Notes: generated by a model not told the origin, from the letters alone. Counted from the stretch's first letter, positions 8,443 to 16,799 are shown. The stretch is DNA of 37,870 nucleotides from CAZSPL01 sp964608735 (GCA_964608735.1 CAZSPL010000009.1:1-37870); one strand, 5' to 3'. Translations and numbers: made by a program.

Positions 8443-9421
8443 CGCGGGCCGTCCTGTTTACATCCTCGCCGAGATCGGCATCAATCATGAAGGGGATATC
8501 AATCTTGCGAAGGAAATGATAAGCGCCGCCGGGGAATGCGGGACCGACGGGGTCAAGTTCCAATCGTTCCGCGCGCGGGATCTCGTCGACAAGGCGGCGA
8601 GCCCGGAATATTACGAGTTATTTAAAAGGGTTGAGCTCAGCGTGAAGGAACACGAGGAGCTCTTTGCATATGCGGGCAAGATGGGGATGGATTTCCTGTC
8701 GACGCCATTCGATTTCAGGATGGTCGACATGCTCGCAGGCCTCGGCGTGAAAGCGATAAAGGTCGCGAGCGGAGATGTTACCCACCATCCACTCTTGAAA
8801 CATATTGGCTCGAAGGGGCTGCCGGTGATACTTTCGACCGGGATGAGTCACCTGTCGGAAGTTGATGAAGCGCGGCGGGTGCTGTATGGGAGCGGATGTC
8901 CCGGGATGGTGCTGCTTCACTGCGTAAGCCGCTATCCGGCGGCGGTGGAGTCGTTGAACCTGCTGTCGATGATGCACCTGTACGAGGCATTCGGGGAACC
9001 TGTGGGATTTTCGGATCATTCGATGGGCTACCTCGCGGCGGTAACATCGGCGGCCCTCGGGGCGTGTTTCATCGAGAAGCATTTTACGACAGACAAGAAG
9101 CTTCCCGGCCCCGACCACAAGCTAAGCGCGGATCCGGTGGAGATGAAGGCGCTGGTGGAAGGGGTGAAGTATGCCCAGAAAGCATTCGGGAGCGGGGTCA
9201 AGGAGCCGACACCGGAGGAGCTTCGGGACAGGCATCTGGGGCGACGGGGGTGCTATGCGTCGAAGGATTTAAAGAAGGGAACGAAGTTAACGGAGAGTAA
9301 TGTGAAATTCACGAGGCCGGAAGGGAAGGTCCCGGCGAAGTTGTGGGAGAGGATCGAGGGGAGGAAGATATCGCGCGGTGTCAGGAAGGGCGAAGCGCTT
9401 GACTGGGGGATGGTGGAGTAG
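8408..9421 (+). CDS. neuB: NeuB-type N-acetylneuraminate/pseudaminate/legionaminate synthase
   Basis: Condenses phosphoenolpyruvate with a six-carbon amino sugar to form a nine-carbon nonulosonic acid. The TIM-barrel part starts at YILAEIGINHEGDINLAKEM and contains DGVKFQSFRARDLV, MDFLSTPFDFRMVDML, KVASGDVTHHPLL, VGFSDHSMGYLAA and FIEKHFTTDKKLPGPDHKLS, all NeuB-family signatures. A C-terminal SAF (antifreeze-like) domain covers about residues 275-337. The start chosen is ATG 8408 because AAGGAGG lies 9 nt upstream and the protein then begins as homologues do; an earlier in-frame ATG at 8303 would add an unrelated tail inside the preceding gene. Whether the product is sialic, pseudaminic or legionaminic acid is undecided. 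Last gene before a hairpin terminator. Confidence 0.93.
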   Translation: MPGIKIGRRLIDAGRPVYILAEIGINHEGDINLAKEMISAAGECGTDGVKFQSFRARDLVDKAASPEYYELFKRVELSVKEHEELFAYAGKMGMDFLSTPFDFRMVDMLAGLGVKAIKVASGDVTHHPLLKHIGSKGLPVILSTGMSHLSEVDEARRVLYGSGCPGMVLLHCVSRYPAAVESLNLLSMMHLYEAFGEPVGFSDHSMGYLAAVTSAALGACFIEKHFTTDKKLPGPDHKLSADPVEMKALVEGVKYAQKAFGSGVKEPTPEELRDRHLGRRGCYASKDLKKGTKLTESNVKFTRPEGKVPAKLWERIEGRKISRGVRKGEALDWGMVE

Positions 9422-9457
9422 AGGGGTACCACCCGGTTTGTGAAAAAGGAAAACGGG

Positions 9458-9480
9458 AAAGTCAGGACAGTCCTGACTTT
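9458..9480. terminator. bidirectional intrinsic terminator
   Basis: A perfect 10-bp inverted repeat AAAGTCAGGA / TCCTGACTTT with a 3-nt loop. Its outer A and T tracts serve transcripts from both sides. It lies between the convergent neuB and the membrane-protein gene and overlaps the TAA of the latter. Confidence 0.8.
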
Positions 9481-11155
9481 ATTGGAACACCTTGATGTAA
9501 TCATCCTCATGAATCAGCTTCAAGCCCGCGACGCGCTCGAAGTATATGTCGGGTGGATATTGAACGCCGTTGATGAGAATTGTCCCGCCGGGTGAGGGAT
9601 TACGGAAGCCTTTGTGGAAGATGACATACTTCACTCCGAGCGGTTCCGCCTTCCACGGCTCGTCGTTCAAGCTCACGAGCCACCTCGCCTGTTCATCGGG
9701 AATATATATCCCATAACCGCAGACAATGGGTTTATGGTGCAGCGTTTGATAGAAGAGATACTCCTGGTAGGTGTATACCGGGTAATCGAGGACGATGCCA
9801 TCATCCATATTCGCGAGCTCGGCATAGAATCCGCTGTGCTTTGTTGTATCCCGGGTTGGCAGGGGAAGGATCGTGGTATCGAACAATGCCAATATTATCA
9901 CGGCGATTCCCACCACGCGGGCGATGCCCGGCTTCCCGATGCGCGAGATGACGTGCGATAGTCCGGCCCCGGCGCCGAGCGAGAGGAACAGCATCGCCGG
10001 TGCCATGAACCTTGCCGGGACGCGGATGAAATCGAGCCCGGGGATATGTTCGAATGCGGCATAGGGCAGGGGGAGCCCGATTGCATGCCCGAGGAAATGC
10101 GGCTTCGTTCCCAATGACAGGATAAGGAAGCATAGGGCGAGAAACAGCGTGCGCGGCCACCCGGGACCACGGGAGAACATCGCGACGATGAAGAGAATCC
10201 AGAGAATCCATCCGGGATACACCGGCGCCTCGGTGATATTGCCGGTTACCAGGCCCATCGCGGGGCCGACAGCGCGACCGAATAGGGGATGTCTCGGGGA
10301 CGGGATGAACATCGCGGCGATATCGGCCCCGTAATATTCCCGCTGCTGGATTTTCAGGTATTCATTCTCGACTTGCGATGACTCGATCGCCGCGGGAAGG
10401 AGTATCGGCAGAAGCAGTATCGCGCCGAAGACCCCTATCGCGAGCGATTTGAAAATCGGCGCGGCATCGAATGGACGGGCGGTTATCAGTTTCCATATCA
10501 ATGTGAAAAAGAGCTGGAAGAGACAGAACGCCGCGATGTACCAGTGGGAATATCCCGCGAGCGCGAGCACTATGGCCGCTTTGCCGGTATCCTTGATTCG
10601 CCCCCTGCCGTCGAAAGCATCCTCGATATATAGCTGGAAAAGCGGGAGCCATCCGATCCACATGCTTCCGAGCTGCGCGCCGTGATGCAGGTGGTATGTC
10701 GAGAACGCGAACATGCATCCGGCGGCGAACGCGGGGATGCCATCACCGAGATGACGGCGGGCGTAGAGATACATGAAATATCCCGAGAGGGAAAGGGAGA
10801 GAATCCAGAGGATGTTGAATGCGAGGATACGGTTGCCGAGGATCATCTGCAGCGGTACCGAGGGGATGGAATTGAGCCATGTAATGTCGTGTAAAGCGAG
10901 GCTGACGCCGTCGGGCGCGAACATGAGGTTCGTGTGGAGGATATCCCCTCCTTCGGTGACGACCTTGTGCACCCAGTAGAAATCCCAGATTGTCTGGAAT
11001 GCATCGCCCCCGAACGGCAGGTGCGTGGTGAGATGCATCGCGAGCGGGAAGGACATGGCGAGGGCAAGCAACAAGTAGAGGACGAATATCCATATTCCGA
11101 ATCGTCTCGGTGTCCGGGAAACATTTTCGAGCGTACTTGCCAAATAGTGCCCCAT
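9479..11155 (-). CDS. polytopic membrane protein, GT-C glycosyltransferase-like
   Basis: A 558-residue inner-membrane protein with about ten or more hydrophobic helices. Its N-terminal region resembles large GT-C-fold glycosyltransferase-like proteins: helix 1, then an extracytoplasmic loop with an acidic motif (HLPFGGDAFQTIWDFYWVHK) and MFAPDGVSLALHDITWLNS, then alternating helices and FAFSTYHLHHGAQLGSMWIG. A C-terminal soluble domain begins around residue 430. GT-C enzymes use polyprenyl-phosphate sugars in the periplasm and often carry an acidic motif in the first loop; the GGD here may be that site. No precise family name is claimed. ATG 11155 has no clear Shine-Dalgarno site. A TGC-TATAAT element lies about 30 bp upstream. 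It stands alone between convergent and divergent neighbours. Confidence 0.7.
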   Translation of the reverse strand: MGHYLASTLENVSRTPRRFGIWIFVLYLLLALAMSFPLAMHLTTHLPFGGDAFQTIWDFYWVHKVVTEGGDILHTNLMFAPDGVSLALHDITWLNSIPSVPLQMILGNRILAFNILWILSLSLSGYFMYLYARRHLGDGIPAFAAGCMFAFSTYHLHHGAQLGSMWIGWLPLFQLYIEDAFDGRGRIKDTGKAAIVLALAGYSHWYIAAFCLFQLFFTLIWKLITARPFDAAPIFKSLAIGVFGAILLLPILLPAAIESSQVENEYLKIQQREYYGADIAAMFIPSPRHPLFGRAVGPAMGLVTGNITEAPVYPGWILWILFIVAMFSRGPGWPRTLFLALCFLILSLGTKPHFLGHAIGLPLPYAAFEHIPGLDFIRVPARFMAPAMLFLSLGAGAGLSHVISRIGKPGIARVVGIAVIILALFDTTILPLPTRDTTKHSGFYAELANMDDGIVLDYPVYTYQEYLFYQTLHHKPIVCGYGIYIPDEQARWLVSLNDEPWKAEPLGVKYVIFHKGFRNPSPGGTILINGVQYPPDIYFERVAGLKLIHEDDYIKVFQ

Positions 11156-11186
11156 AAAGTAAATTTGGCTTGATAATCAATGCAAG

Positions 11187-11195
11187 ATTATAGCA
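11187..11195 (-). promoter_or_regulatory. extended -10 promoter for the GT-C-like gene
   Basis: On the minus strand TGC (11195-11193) is followed by a perfect TATAAT (11192-11187). A TTGACG element lies 14 nt upstream (11212-11207), closer than the usual 17, so activity probably rests on the extended -10. Confidence 0.6.
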
Positions 11196-11201
11196 CGCGG
11201 T

Positions 11202-11212
11202 TTGACCGTCAA
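11202..11212. promoter_or_regulatory. palindrome TTGAC-C-GTCAA in a divergent promoter region
   Basis: A perfect 5-1-5 palindrome lies between two divergent genes. Each arm reads as a -35-like element (TTGACC on +, TTGACG on -). It could be an operator or a shared -35 for both genes. The + strand -10 partner is unclear. Confidence 0.35.
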
Positions 11213-11280
11213 GGCGAGGTTACGCATCTATATATAGTAGACGTTGTCCGAGACAGGACAGAAATCTGGAGGCGCAGGCG

Positions 11281-12966
11281 ATGAAACTTTCCATCATCTT
11301 CCTGATCGTGTCATGCACTTTCCTCGCGGTATTTTCCGGGTGCTCCGATTCCCCGGACGGCATCGCGACATTCAACCAGGCGCCGGATGAGCATGCGGGC
11401 GCGAATATATTCGTCCCGATGCATTTCCGCATGTCGTTCAACCCGGATGACTGGTCGGTATCGGTCGAGCCGGTACGGGCGGAGCGGTCCGGGCAGTTCG
11501 ACGTAACCGACTGGGCGGAGATTCAGATTTATAACGCTGAATGGGTTCCATCCGAGAGGAACTGGTATATATCCGCGCAGCTAAAGAATGCAACGACTCT
11601 CACCGGTTACGGCGTATGGGCGGTATTCAACGAGCTCGGCGAGAAGGAACTCTGCGAAATCGACGGCTTCGTATATTACGGCCCTGAGGAGAAGCGGGTG
11701 CCCTTCATCGCGCTCAACAAGGACACCCCGCAGCGGGAGTTCCCGGGATTGAGCGTGGAAAGCCACACGTTCGTGATTCACTGGCCGATGGAAGTCAATT
11801 CGTGGCAGCCGATAGAGTTCTACATCGACGCATCGTGGCCGGGCGCGCGCAAGAAGCCGATGGTGGAGAATCTGCAGCAGGCGAATTTCACGCCGCCCTG
11901 CTATCACTATGCCATACGGGCTGAAGTGCTCGATTTCCAGTCGCCGTCATCGGAACTCACCGTATGGGCGGATCTTTCGTCATACGGAGACGATAGCTAC
12001 GTCGAGATGTTCGACGACGGGGAGCATGCCGACGGCGATGAGAACGACGGCATCTTCGCGGCGGAATTCGACGCCGGAAGTATTTTCGGGACATACACAT
12101 TCACGGTGTATGCCGAGGACCCGCAGGGGCATTCGATGGAGAACGACCTTCTCTTCGCCCCTATAGAATTCCCCCCGCTTCCGCCGGTGATGTGGGATGA
12201 TATCGACCAGGGGACGCAGAGTGGGTATCACGACGAACTGATCGGGCTTATCGAGGATGAGACAGCTTGGACGGCATTCTGGGAAGAACACGCCTCGAAT
12301 TTACTCCCGCCGCCGCCGAAGCCGGCCATCGATTTCGAAAGCAAGATGGTCGCGGTCGTGATGCTCGGCGAGAAACCGAATTCATGCTACGATGTGAAGA
12401 TAACCGATGTCGATTATTCGGTGGAGAACTGCGGGATAATGGTGTACTACGACGAGTATGTTCCCACCCCCGAAGCCGTGTGTTTCGATGTAATCAACTA
12501 CCCGTTTCATATCATCCAGTTGAACAAGACGAGCCTGCCGGTCGGGTTCAAGGGGACGATTGTCTATGTCGATGGTGAGGACTGCCTGAAGTGGAACGAG
12601 CTCCAGAAAGGCAATTTCAGCGATGTACACACGCCGATGGAGTATTTCATAACGAACGAAAACGATTTGATCGACGCATACGAGGACCTGTTCGGACCCG
12701 GCCCGCCGATACCGAATATAAACTTCGACCTGGAAACGGTAATCATCATCACTCAGGGGTCGTGCCCATCGACGGGGTATTACATCAAGGTGGACGACAT
12801 CTGCTTGAACGATAATGACGAGTACGAGGTTGACTATCACCGTGAGATTCCCGGGGAGAACTGCATTGTCCTCTGGGTCGTAACGGAACCTTACTACATC
12901 ATAGTCTGTGACAAATCCGAAAAACCGGTTGTGTTCGAGGGGGATAATGTGGTATATCCTTGCTGA
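11281..12966 (+). CDS. lipoprotein with choice-of-anchor-type region and two PrcB-like domains
   Basis: A secreted lipoprotein: hydrophobic signal peptide (4-19) and lipobox ending VFSGC, with Cys21 the lipidation site. Residues about 70-200 form a domain shared with the lipoprotein at 13146 (NAEWVPSERNWYISAQLKN and FYIDASWPG). Residues 205-290 resemble the choice-of-anchor X / Ig-like module (FDDGEHADGDENDGIFAAEF, then GTYTFTVYAEDPQGHS). Two PrcB-like repeats follow (about 325-432 and 445-560), each with a hydrophobic strand (MVAVVMLGEKPNSCYDVKIT; TVIIITQGSCPSTGYYIKV) and a Pro-Tyr/Phe strand (NYPFHIIQLNK; EPYYIIVCDK). PrcB in Treponema belongs to the dentilisin protease complex; a protease-partner or inhibitor role here is only inference. 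ATG 11281 has GGAGG 8 nt upstream. Confidence 0.82.
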   Translation: MKLSIIFLIVSCTFLAVFSGCSDSPDGIATFNQAPDEHAGANIFVPMHFRMSFNPDDWSVSVEPVRAERSGQFDVTDWAEIQIYNAEWVPSERNWYISAQLKNATTLTGYGVWAVFNELGEKELCEIDGFVYYGPEEKRVPFIALNKDTPQREFPGLSVESHTFVIHWPMEVNSWQPIEFYIDASWPGARKKPMVENLQQANFTPPCYHYAIRAEVLDFQSPSSELTVWADLSSYGDDSYVEMFDDGEHADGDENDGIFAAEFDAGSIFGTYTFTVYAEDPQGHSMENDLLFAPIEFPPLPPVMWDDIDQGTQSGYHDELIGLIEDETAWTAFWEEHASNLLPPPPKPAIDFESKMVAVVMLGEKPNSCYDVKITDVDYSVENCGIMVYYDEYVPTPEAVCFDVINYPFHIIQLNKTSLPVGFKGTIVYVDGEDCLKWNELQKGNFSDVHTPMEYFITNENDLIDAYEDLFGPGPPIPNINFDLETVIIITQGSCPSTGYYIKVDDICLNDNDEYEVDYHREIPGENCIVLWVVTEPYYIIVCDKSEKPVVFEGDNVVYPC

Positions 12967-13010
12967 GGCAGGGGCTGAATCAGGCGTTACCCATTCGATT
13001 TATTTTGCAA

Positions 13011-13046
13011 GAGGCCGCCCTACCCGGGGCGGCTTCGGAAATTTTT
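13011..13046 (+). terminator. probable intrinsic terminator after the PrcB lipoprotein
   Basis: A GC-rich stem (GCCGCCC with GGGCGGC, extended by G-T and A-T pairs) has a 6-nt loop and is followed after 6 nt by TTTTT. The short spacer before the T-run makes it weaker than the other terminators here. Confidence 0.55.
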
Positions 13047-13054
13047 CAGTTTTG

Positions 13055-13069
13055 GGCAAAGAATTTGCC
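13055..13069. promoter_or_regulatory. inverted repeat GGCAAA-GAA-TTTGCC upstream of a promoter
   Basis: A perfect 6-3-6 inverted repeat centred about 48 bp upstream of the expected transcription start of the next gene. The position suits an activator or repressor site; the binding protein is unknown. Confidence 0.4.
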
Positions 13070-13094
13070 ATGGACAATATGAACGTGACTTATG

Positions 13095-13103
13095 TGGTAT
13101 AAT
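13095..13103 (+). promoter_or_regulatory. extended -10 promoter for the LVIVD lipoprotein
   Basis: TGG followed by a perfect TATAAT (13098-13103), about 43 bp before the start codon. No -35 lies at proper spacing (TGGACA at 13071-13076 leaves 21 nt), consistent with an extended -10 promoter. Confidence 0.65.
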
Positions 13104-13145
13104 TTGTATAAGCTTCTGGGGATTTCTTACTTTTAGGAGAACTAT

Positions 13146-15020
13146 ATGAGTAATCGCGCTGTCTTATGGCAGTACGTTCCAGCCTTGATGCTGGCTGCTC
13201 TGTTGTGCATCACAGCTGTTTCCTGCGGCGGCACTCAACCGGTTTCACCGCCTCTGGCGGACATTGCACAGGCCTTGCGTAATGCGGATTCCGAGCGAGC
13301 CCTGTGGGGAGTCTGGGAGATGAACATCGGACCTGATGGTTATTTCGAAGTCAGGCCGGTTCATTCGGGTGCACCCCATGTGAACGTTATCCCCTTTTTG
13401 CTTCCGCCGAGTTGCTCGGACTGCCTGTCAGTCCAGGGAACGGGATATTTCCCGGCGGAGAACCGTGTCGAGGCGGATGTGACCATCAAGAATCCCACCG
13501 ACCTCTACGGCTATGATGTACGGGGCATCTTGATGAGCGACATCGGGCACGATGTTTATAACGCCGATGATTACACCGAGCTATGGGACAACGGGGGCCC
13601 GGTCACGCGGAACCCGTTCAAGCGTTTCCCCGCAGACCCGGGGCCGTATATATTCAACCCGCAGGACAGCCATACCGTGCACTACTCGGTCAGAATCCCC
13701 ATCCCGCCCCAGTGGAACCAGATTCTCATGGCGGTCGATGCATCGTGGCCGAATCCCTGCGGAGAGCCGTTCAATATTGGTGCGGCAAGCAAAACGGTAT
13801 GGGGCGAGCTTACGGAAGAGGGCGGGATGGTTCATTGCTATGTCGACGTGCTGAGCCATTATAGTCCTGTCGAGTCGGTCGTGCTTGATATGTCTGCAAT
13901 CGGCGGCGGCGAAGTTGAGCTTGACCCGTGGGACAATATCCCCGGGTTGGCGAACTATTTCGCGGCTTCCGATATTCCTTTCGCGGGATTCGCGCCCGGG
14001 GATTATGAGTTGTGGATAAGCGCGAAAGTATCCGGCTTGAATAACCTTCTTTATGACAAAGTGCACGTCACGATTGAAACGGGCGGCGAACCGGTACCCA
14101 GGCCGACGGTTATCGATATTCTCGATTACCCGTTTTCCGCTTCGTCAATTGAAGTAAAGGACGGCCTGCTTTATGCGATCGGGGCTGAGGGATTGAAAAT
14201 TTATTCGACAGGCGCACAGGGGCAACTGACGCTCCATGGCGAGGTAGCCACCCCTGTTTTCGATACCGACCGCTACGAGTTGTTCCTTGGTGACAGCCTT
14301 GCGTTTGCTTACCTCGAGCGCTGGGAATACCTCGAGAGCAAGATACTTGTATTCGATATTTCGAATCCGGTTAACCCAGTCCACACAGGGACCATGCAGA
14401 CGGTTCCCATACTGGGCGGCGCCGTAGTCAAGGATTCGTATCTCATATGCTCGGTTCCCGGGTGGAAGAAGATAGCAACCGTGGACGCCACCGATCACGC
14501 GAGCCCGCACTTCGCCGCCGATTACACCATGACCGACACGCCATGGGCTGTCGCGTTAGATGGAAACAACCTGTTCGTGGTTCGCGAGGGCAAGGGTATC
14601 GGGGTTTACAGCGTAACCAATCCGCTCTCGGTATCCCCGAAAGGGAACATGGGGTGGAATAAAATTACGAATTCAGCCCTGGTCGTCTCGAACCAGAGAG
14701 GCTACATGTGGAGCAGCACCGGTGAGCTGGGGATTTTCTCCTACACCAACCCGCTTTATCCGTCGCTTATCAGCAGTACTGTTATGAAGAAAGAGTGGAC
14801 GGGCGATACTGTTACCGGTTTCAAAATTGCGGGAAGCTACCTCTATGCCCACGGCGAGACAGCCTACGTCATAAAAGTGAGCGATGCGAGTAACCCGCTG
14901 CTGGTCTTCGAACCGACGGTTGCCGCTATCTCACCGACGACCACGATGGATTTCGCGCCGGCCGGGAGATATGGATATGCTCCCCGGGATGAGGAGATCG
15001 AACTGATTCGAAACTATTGA
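13146..15020 (+). CDS. lipoprotein with shared N-terminal domain and LVIVD-type beta-propeller repeats
   Basis: A signal peptide with lipobox TAVSC makes Cys27 the anchor. The N-terminal half (about 55-225) carries the same kind of domain as the preceding lipoprotein: VEADVTIKNPTDLYGYDVRG and LMAVDASWPNPCGEP compare with its counterparts there. Residues about 325-620 contain repeats of the LVIVD type: a strand (SSIEVKDGLLYAIGAEG), then short units such as ILVFDISNPVNPVHTG, IATVDATDHASPHF, IGVYSVTNPLSVSPKG, LGIFSYTNPLYPSLIS and VIKVSDASNPLLVFEP, predicting a surface beta-propeller. ATG 13146 has AGGAGA 5 nt upstream and its own promoter, so it is not strictly operonic with its paralogue. Ligand and function are unknown. 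Confidence 0.82.
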   Translation: MSNRAVLWQYVPALMLAALLCITAVSCGGTQPVSPPLADIAQALRNADSERALWGVWEMNIGPDGYFEVRPVHSGAPHVNVIPFLLPPSCSDCLSVQGTGYFPAENRVEADVTIKNPTDLYGYDVRGILMSDIGHDVYNADDYTELWDNGGPVTRNPFKRFPADPGPYIFNPQDSHTVHYSVRIPIPPQWNQILMAVDASWPNPCGEPFNIGAASKTVWGELTEEGGMVHCYVDVLSHYSPVESVVLDMSAIGGGEVELDPWDNIPGLANYFAASDIPFAGFAPGDYELWISAKVSGLNNLLYDKVHVTIETGGEPVPRPTVIDILDYPFSASSIEVKDGLLYAIGAEGLKIYSTGAQGQLTLHGEVATPVFDTDRYELFLGDSLAFAYLERWEYLESKILVFDISNPVNPVHTGTMQTVPILGGAVVKDSYLICSVPGWKKIATVDATDHASPHFAADYTMTDTPWAVALDGNNLFVVREGKGIGVYSVTNPLSVSPKGNMGWNKITNSALVVSNQRGYMWSSTGELGIFSYTNPLYPSLISSTVMKKEWTGDTVTGFKIAGSYLYAHGETAYVIKVSDASNPLLVFEPTVAAISPTTTMDFAPAGRYGYAPRDEEIELIRNY

Positions 15021-15041
15021 TATATGAAGGATTTGCCGCTG

Positions 15042-15069
15042 AAACCCCGGAGAAATCCGGGGTTTTTAT
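15042..15069. terminator. intrinsic terminator between convergent lipoprotein and bioB genes
   Basis: A perfect 10-bp stem AAACCCCGGA / TCCGGGGTTT with a GAAA tetraloop, then a T-rich tract on the + strand and the A-tract at the other side for the minus strand. It overlaps the bioB stop codon and can serve both directions. Confidence 0.9.
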
Positions 15070-16052
15070 TTCCGCCCGGTTATCGATTGCCAGTCTTGCA
15101 GCATCCGGTTGTCCTCTTCAGCGGAACGCCCTTTCTGGGTGAGGTAATCCCCCACGATGAAGCTGTTCGCACCCGCGGGAAGCGCATAGGACTGGTAGTC
15201 GCGAAGATGGTGCTCGCGTCCACCGGCGGCTTTGATTGTTTTTACCGGGCTGGCGAAGCGGAAACACGCGATGATTGACAGACATCGGGCAGGGGTGAGG
15301 TCGGTGGTTTCTATTCGCGTGCCCTTGATGGGTATTACGAAATTGAGCGGGATGGCATCGACATCGAGCTCGCGAAGCGTCAGCGCCAGGTCGGCGATGT
15401 CATCGTCGGTCTCGCCGATACCGAAAATCCCCCCGCAGCACACATCGAGACCGGCATCCTTCGCGTTACGCACGGTTTCCACCCGTTCCCGCCATGTGTG
15501 GGTTGTGACGATATCCGGGAAATGCCGTTCGCTGGTTTCGAGGTTGTGATTTATCCGGGTGATGCCGAGTTCCTTCAGCTTGCGGCAATCTTCGACGGAG
15601 AGCATGCCGATGGATGCGTGCAACTCGATTTCGCCCGCTTCGCGTGACGCCCGGATCATCCGTTCGAGTTGCGGGAGGAATTCGTCGAACGAATGCTCTT
15701 TCCCGCTGGTAACGATGCCGAACCCGGTTGCGCCCGATTCGATGGCGCGTCGTGTCGCGCGGGCCATGGTTTCGGAGTCGATGTAATCGTAGGTTTCGAT
15801 GCCGGTCTTGTGTCGCGCCGATTGCGCGCAGAACGCGCAGTCCTCGGTGCACAGGCCGGATTTTGCATTGACGATGCCGCACAGGTGATATGGTTCGCGA
15901 AGCCGGGCCTGTGTGATTCGATGCGCGCTTGCGATGACATCGAGAAGGTGAGCGCGGGAGAAATCGAGCAACCCGGAAAGCTCATCGCGCGAGGGGAGAT
16001 AGTCCTCGTGGATTATCCGGTCGGTAAGTCGTCGCAGGTCGTCTGAATCCAC
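15066..16052 (-). CDS. bioB: BioB, biotin synthase
   Basis: A radical-SAM enzyme that inserts sulfur into dethiobiotin to make biotin. With the chosen start the protein has 328 residues, near the usual 320-350. The [4Fe-4S] cluster motif is CTEDCAFC (Cys68, 72, 75). Further family segments are SGATGFGIVTSGKEHSFDEF, LHASIGMLSVEDCRKLKELG, RINHNLETSERHFPDIVTTH, DVCCGGIFGIGETDDDIADL, DAIPLNFVIPIKGT and the C-terminal ANSFIVGDYLTQKG. A GTG at 16052 is preferred: an AGGTG-like site lies 5 nt upstream and it sits just after the pyrE stop, whereas the first in-frame ATG (16136) lies 77 bp inside pyrE. No other biotin genes are nearby, so its pairing with pyrE is probably only by transcription. Confidence 0.93.
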   Translation of the reverse strand: MDSDDLRRLTDRIIHEDYLPSRDELSGLLDFSRAHLLDVIASAHRITQARLREPYHLCGIVNAKSGLCTEDCAFCAQSARHKTGIETYDYIDSETMARATRRAIESGATGFGIVTSGKEHSFDEFLPQLERMIRASREAGEIELHASIGMLSVEDCRKLKELGITRINHNLETSERHFPDIVTTHTWRERVETVRNAKDAGLDVCCGGIFGIGETDDDIADLALTLRELDVDAIPLNFVIPIKGTRIETTDLTPARCLSIIACFRFASPVKTIKAAGGREHHLRDYQSYALPAGANSFIVGDYLTQKGRSAEEDNRMLQDWQSITGRK

Positions 16053-16059
16053 CGGGCAC

Positions 16060-16635
16060 CTACTTCGGGTCGGGGACGATCCCGAGGTCGTCGATAGTGA
16101 AGACCGGCTCGTAGTCGAAATTCTGGCCGACTTCATCCCGGAGTGCGAGAATGGCTTCGCCGCCTCCCTGTAGCCTGTCGACGAGGCATATGACCTTCAC
16201 GACCTTGGCGCCGGATTCGACGGCGGCCCGTATCGCATTGATAATGCTTCCGGCTTTGGTGACGACATCCTCGATTATAGCGACGTTCATCTCTTTGATG
16301 TCGAGGCCCTCGATGAGTTTCCCGGTGCCGTGGTCTTTCTGGGCTTTGCGTACGATGAACGCCGGGATCGGATGCCCATGGCGGTATGAGGCTCCCGCGA
16401 CGGCGGCGACCATTGGGTCCGCGCCGAGGGTAGGGCCGCCGACCGCATCGATGCCGGCGTTCTCGAGCATCGGGAAGATGACTTCGCCGACATAGTGATT
16501 GCCCATCGGGTTGAGCGTGGTAAGCCGCAGGTCGAGGTAATAGCTCGATTTGGCGCCGCTGGCGAGAATGAATTCCCCTCGAAGCAGCGATTTGTCGAGG
16601 ATGACTTTTTTCAATTGGTCCTTTGCTTCCTGCAA
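16060..16635 (-). CDS. pyrE: PyrE, orotate phosphoribosyltransferase
   Basis: Transfers phosphoribose from PRPP to orotate, the fifth step of UMP synthesis. The 191 residues match the family length. The PRPP-binding motif is VAIIEDVVTKAGS, preceded by VGGPTLGADPMVAAVA and FIVRKAQKDHGTGKLIEG, and followed by VICLVDRLQGG. The N-terminal part GEFILASGAKSSYYLDLRL is typical. The start is a TTG with GGGAG 5 nt upstream. A near-consensus promoter lies about 63 bp upstream. bioB starts 8 bp after the stop, so the two form an operon on the minus strand. Confidence 0.95.
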   Translation of the reverse strand: MQEAKDQLKKVILDKSLLRGEFILASGAKSSYYLDLRLTTLNPMGNHYVGEVIFPMLENAGIDAVGGPTLGADPMVAAVAGASYRHGHPIPAFIVRKAQKDHGTGKLIEGLDIKEMNVAIIEDVVTKAGSIINAIRAAVESGAKVVKVICLVDRLQGGGEAILALRDEVGQNFDYEPVFTIDDLGIVPDPK

Positions 16636-16697
16636 GGCGACTCCCGTGACAAAGTATTTCCCCGGGGCATGAATAATAATGGTTCCGGGGCCGCCAC

Positions 16698-16726
16698 ATT
16701 ATATGGCAGCCCTGAAAGGATGGCAA
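16698..16726 (-). promoter_or_regulatory. sigma-70-type promoter for pyrE-bioB
   Basis: Minus strand: TTGCCA (16726-16721), a 17-nt spacer and a perfect TATAAT (16703-16698). It is the closest match to the vegetative consensus in the window and points at pyrE. Confidence 0.8.
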
Positions 16727-16799
16727 AAAAATGGTAGCATTCAGGCTAAGGAATTCGAAGGAATTCCGGCTGACTCTTGCCATACCGGGAGGAAAGTAA

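Noticed and set aside
13065..13103. TTGCCA plus TATAAT as a classical sigma-70 promoter
   Set aside because: The spacer would be 27 nt; the TGG extended -10 explains the site better.
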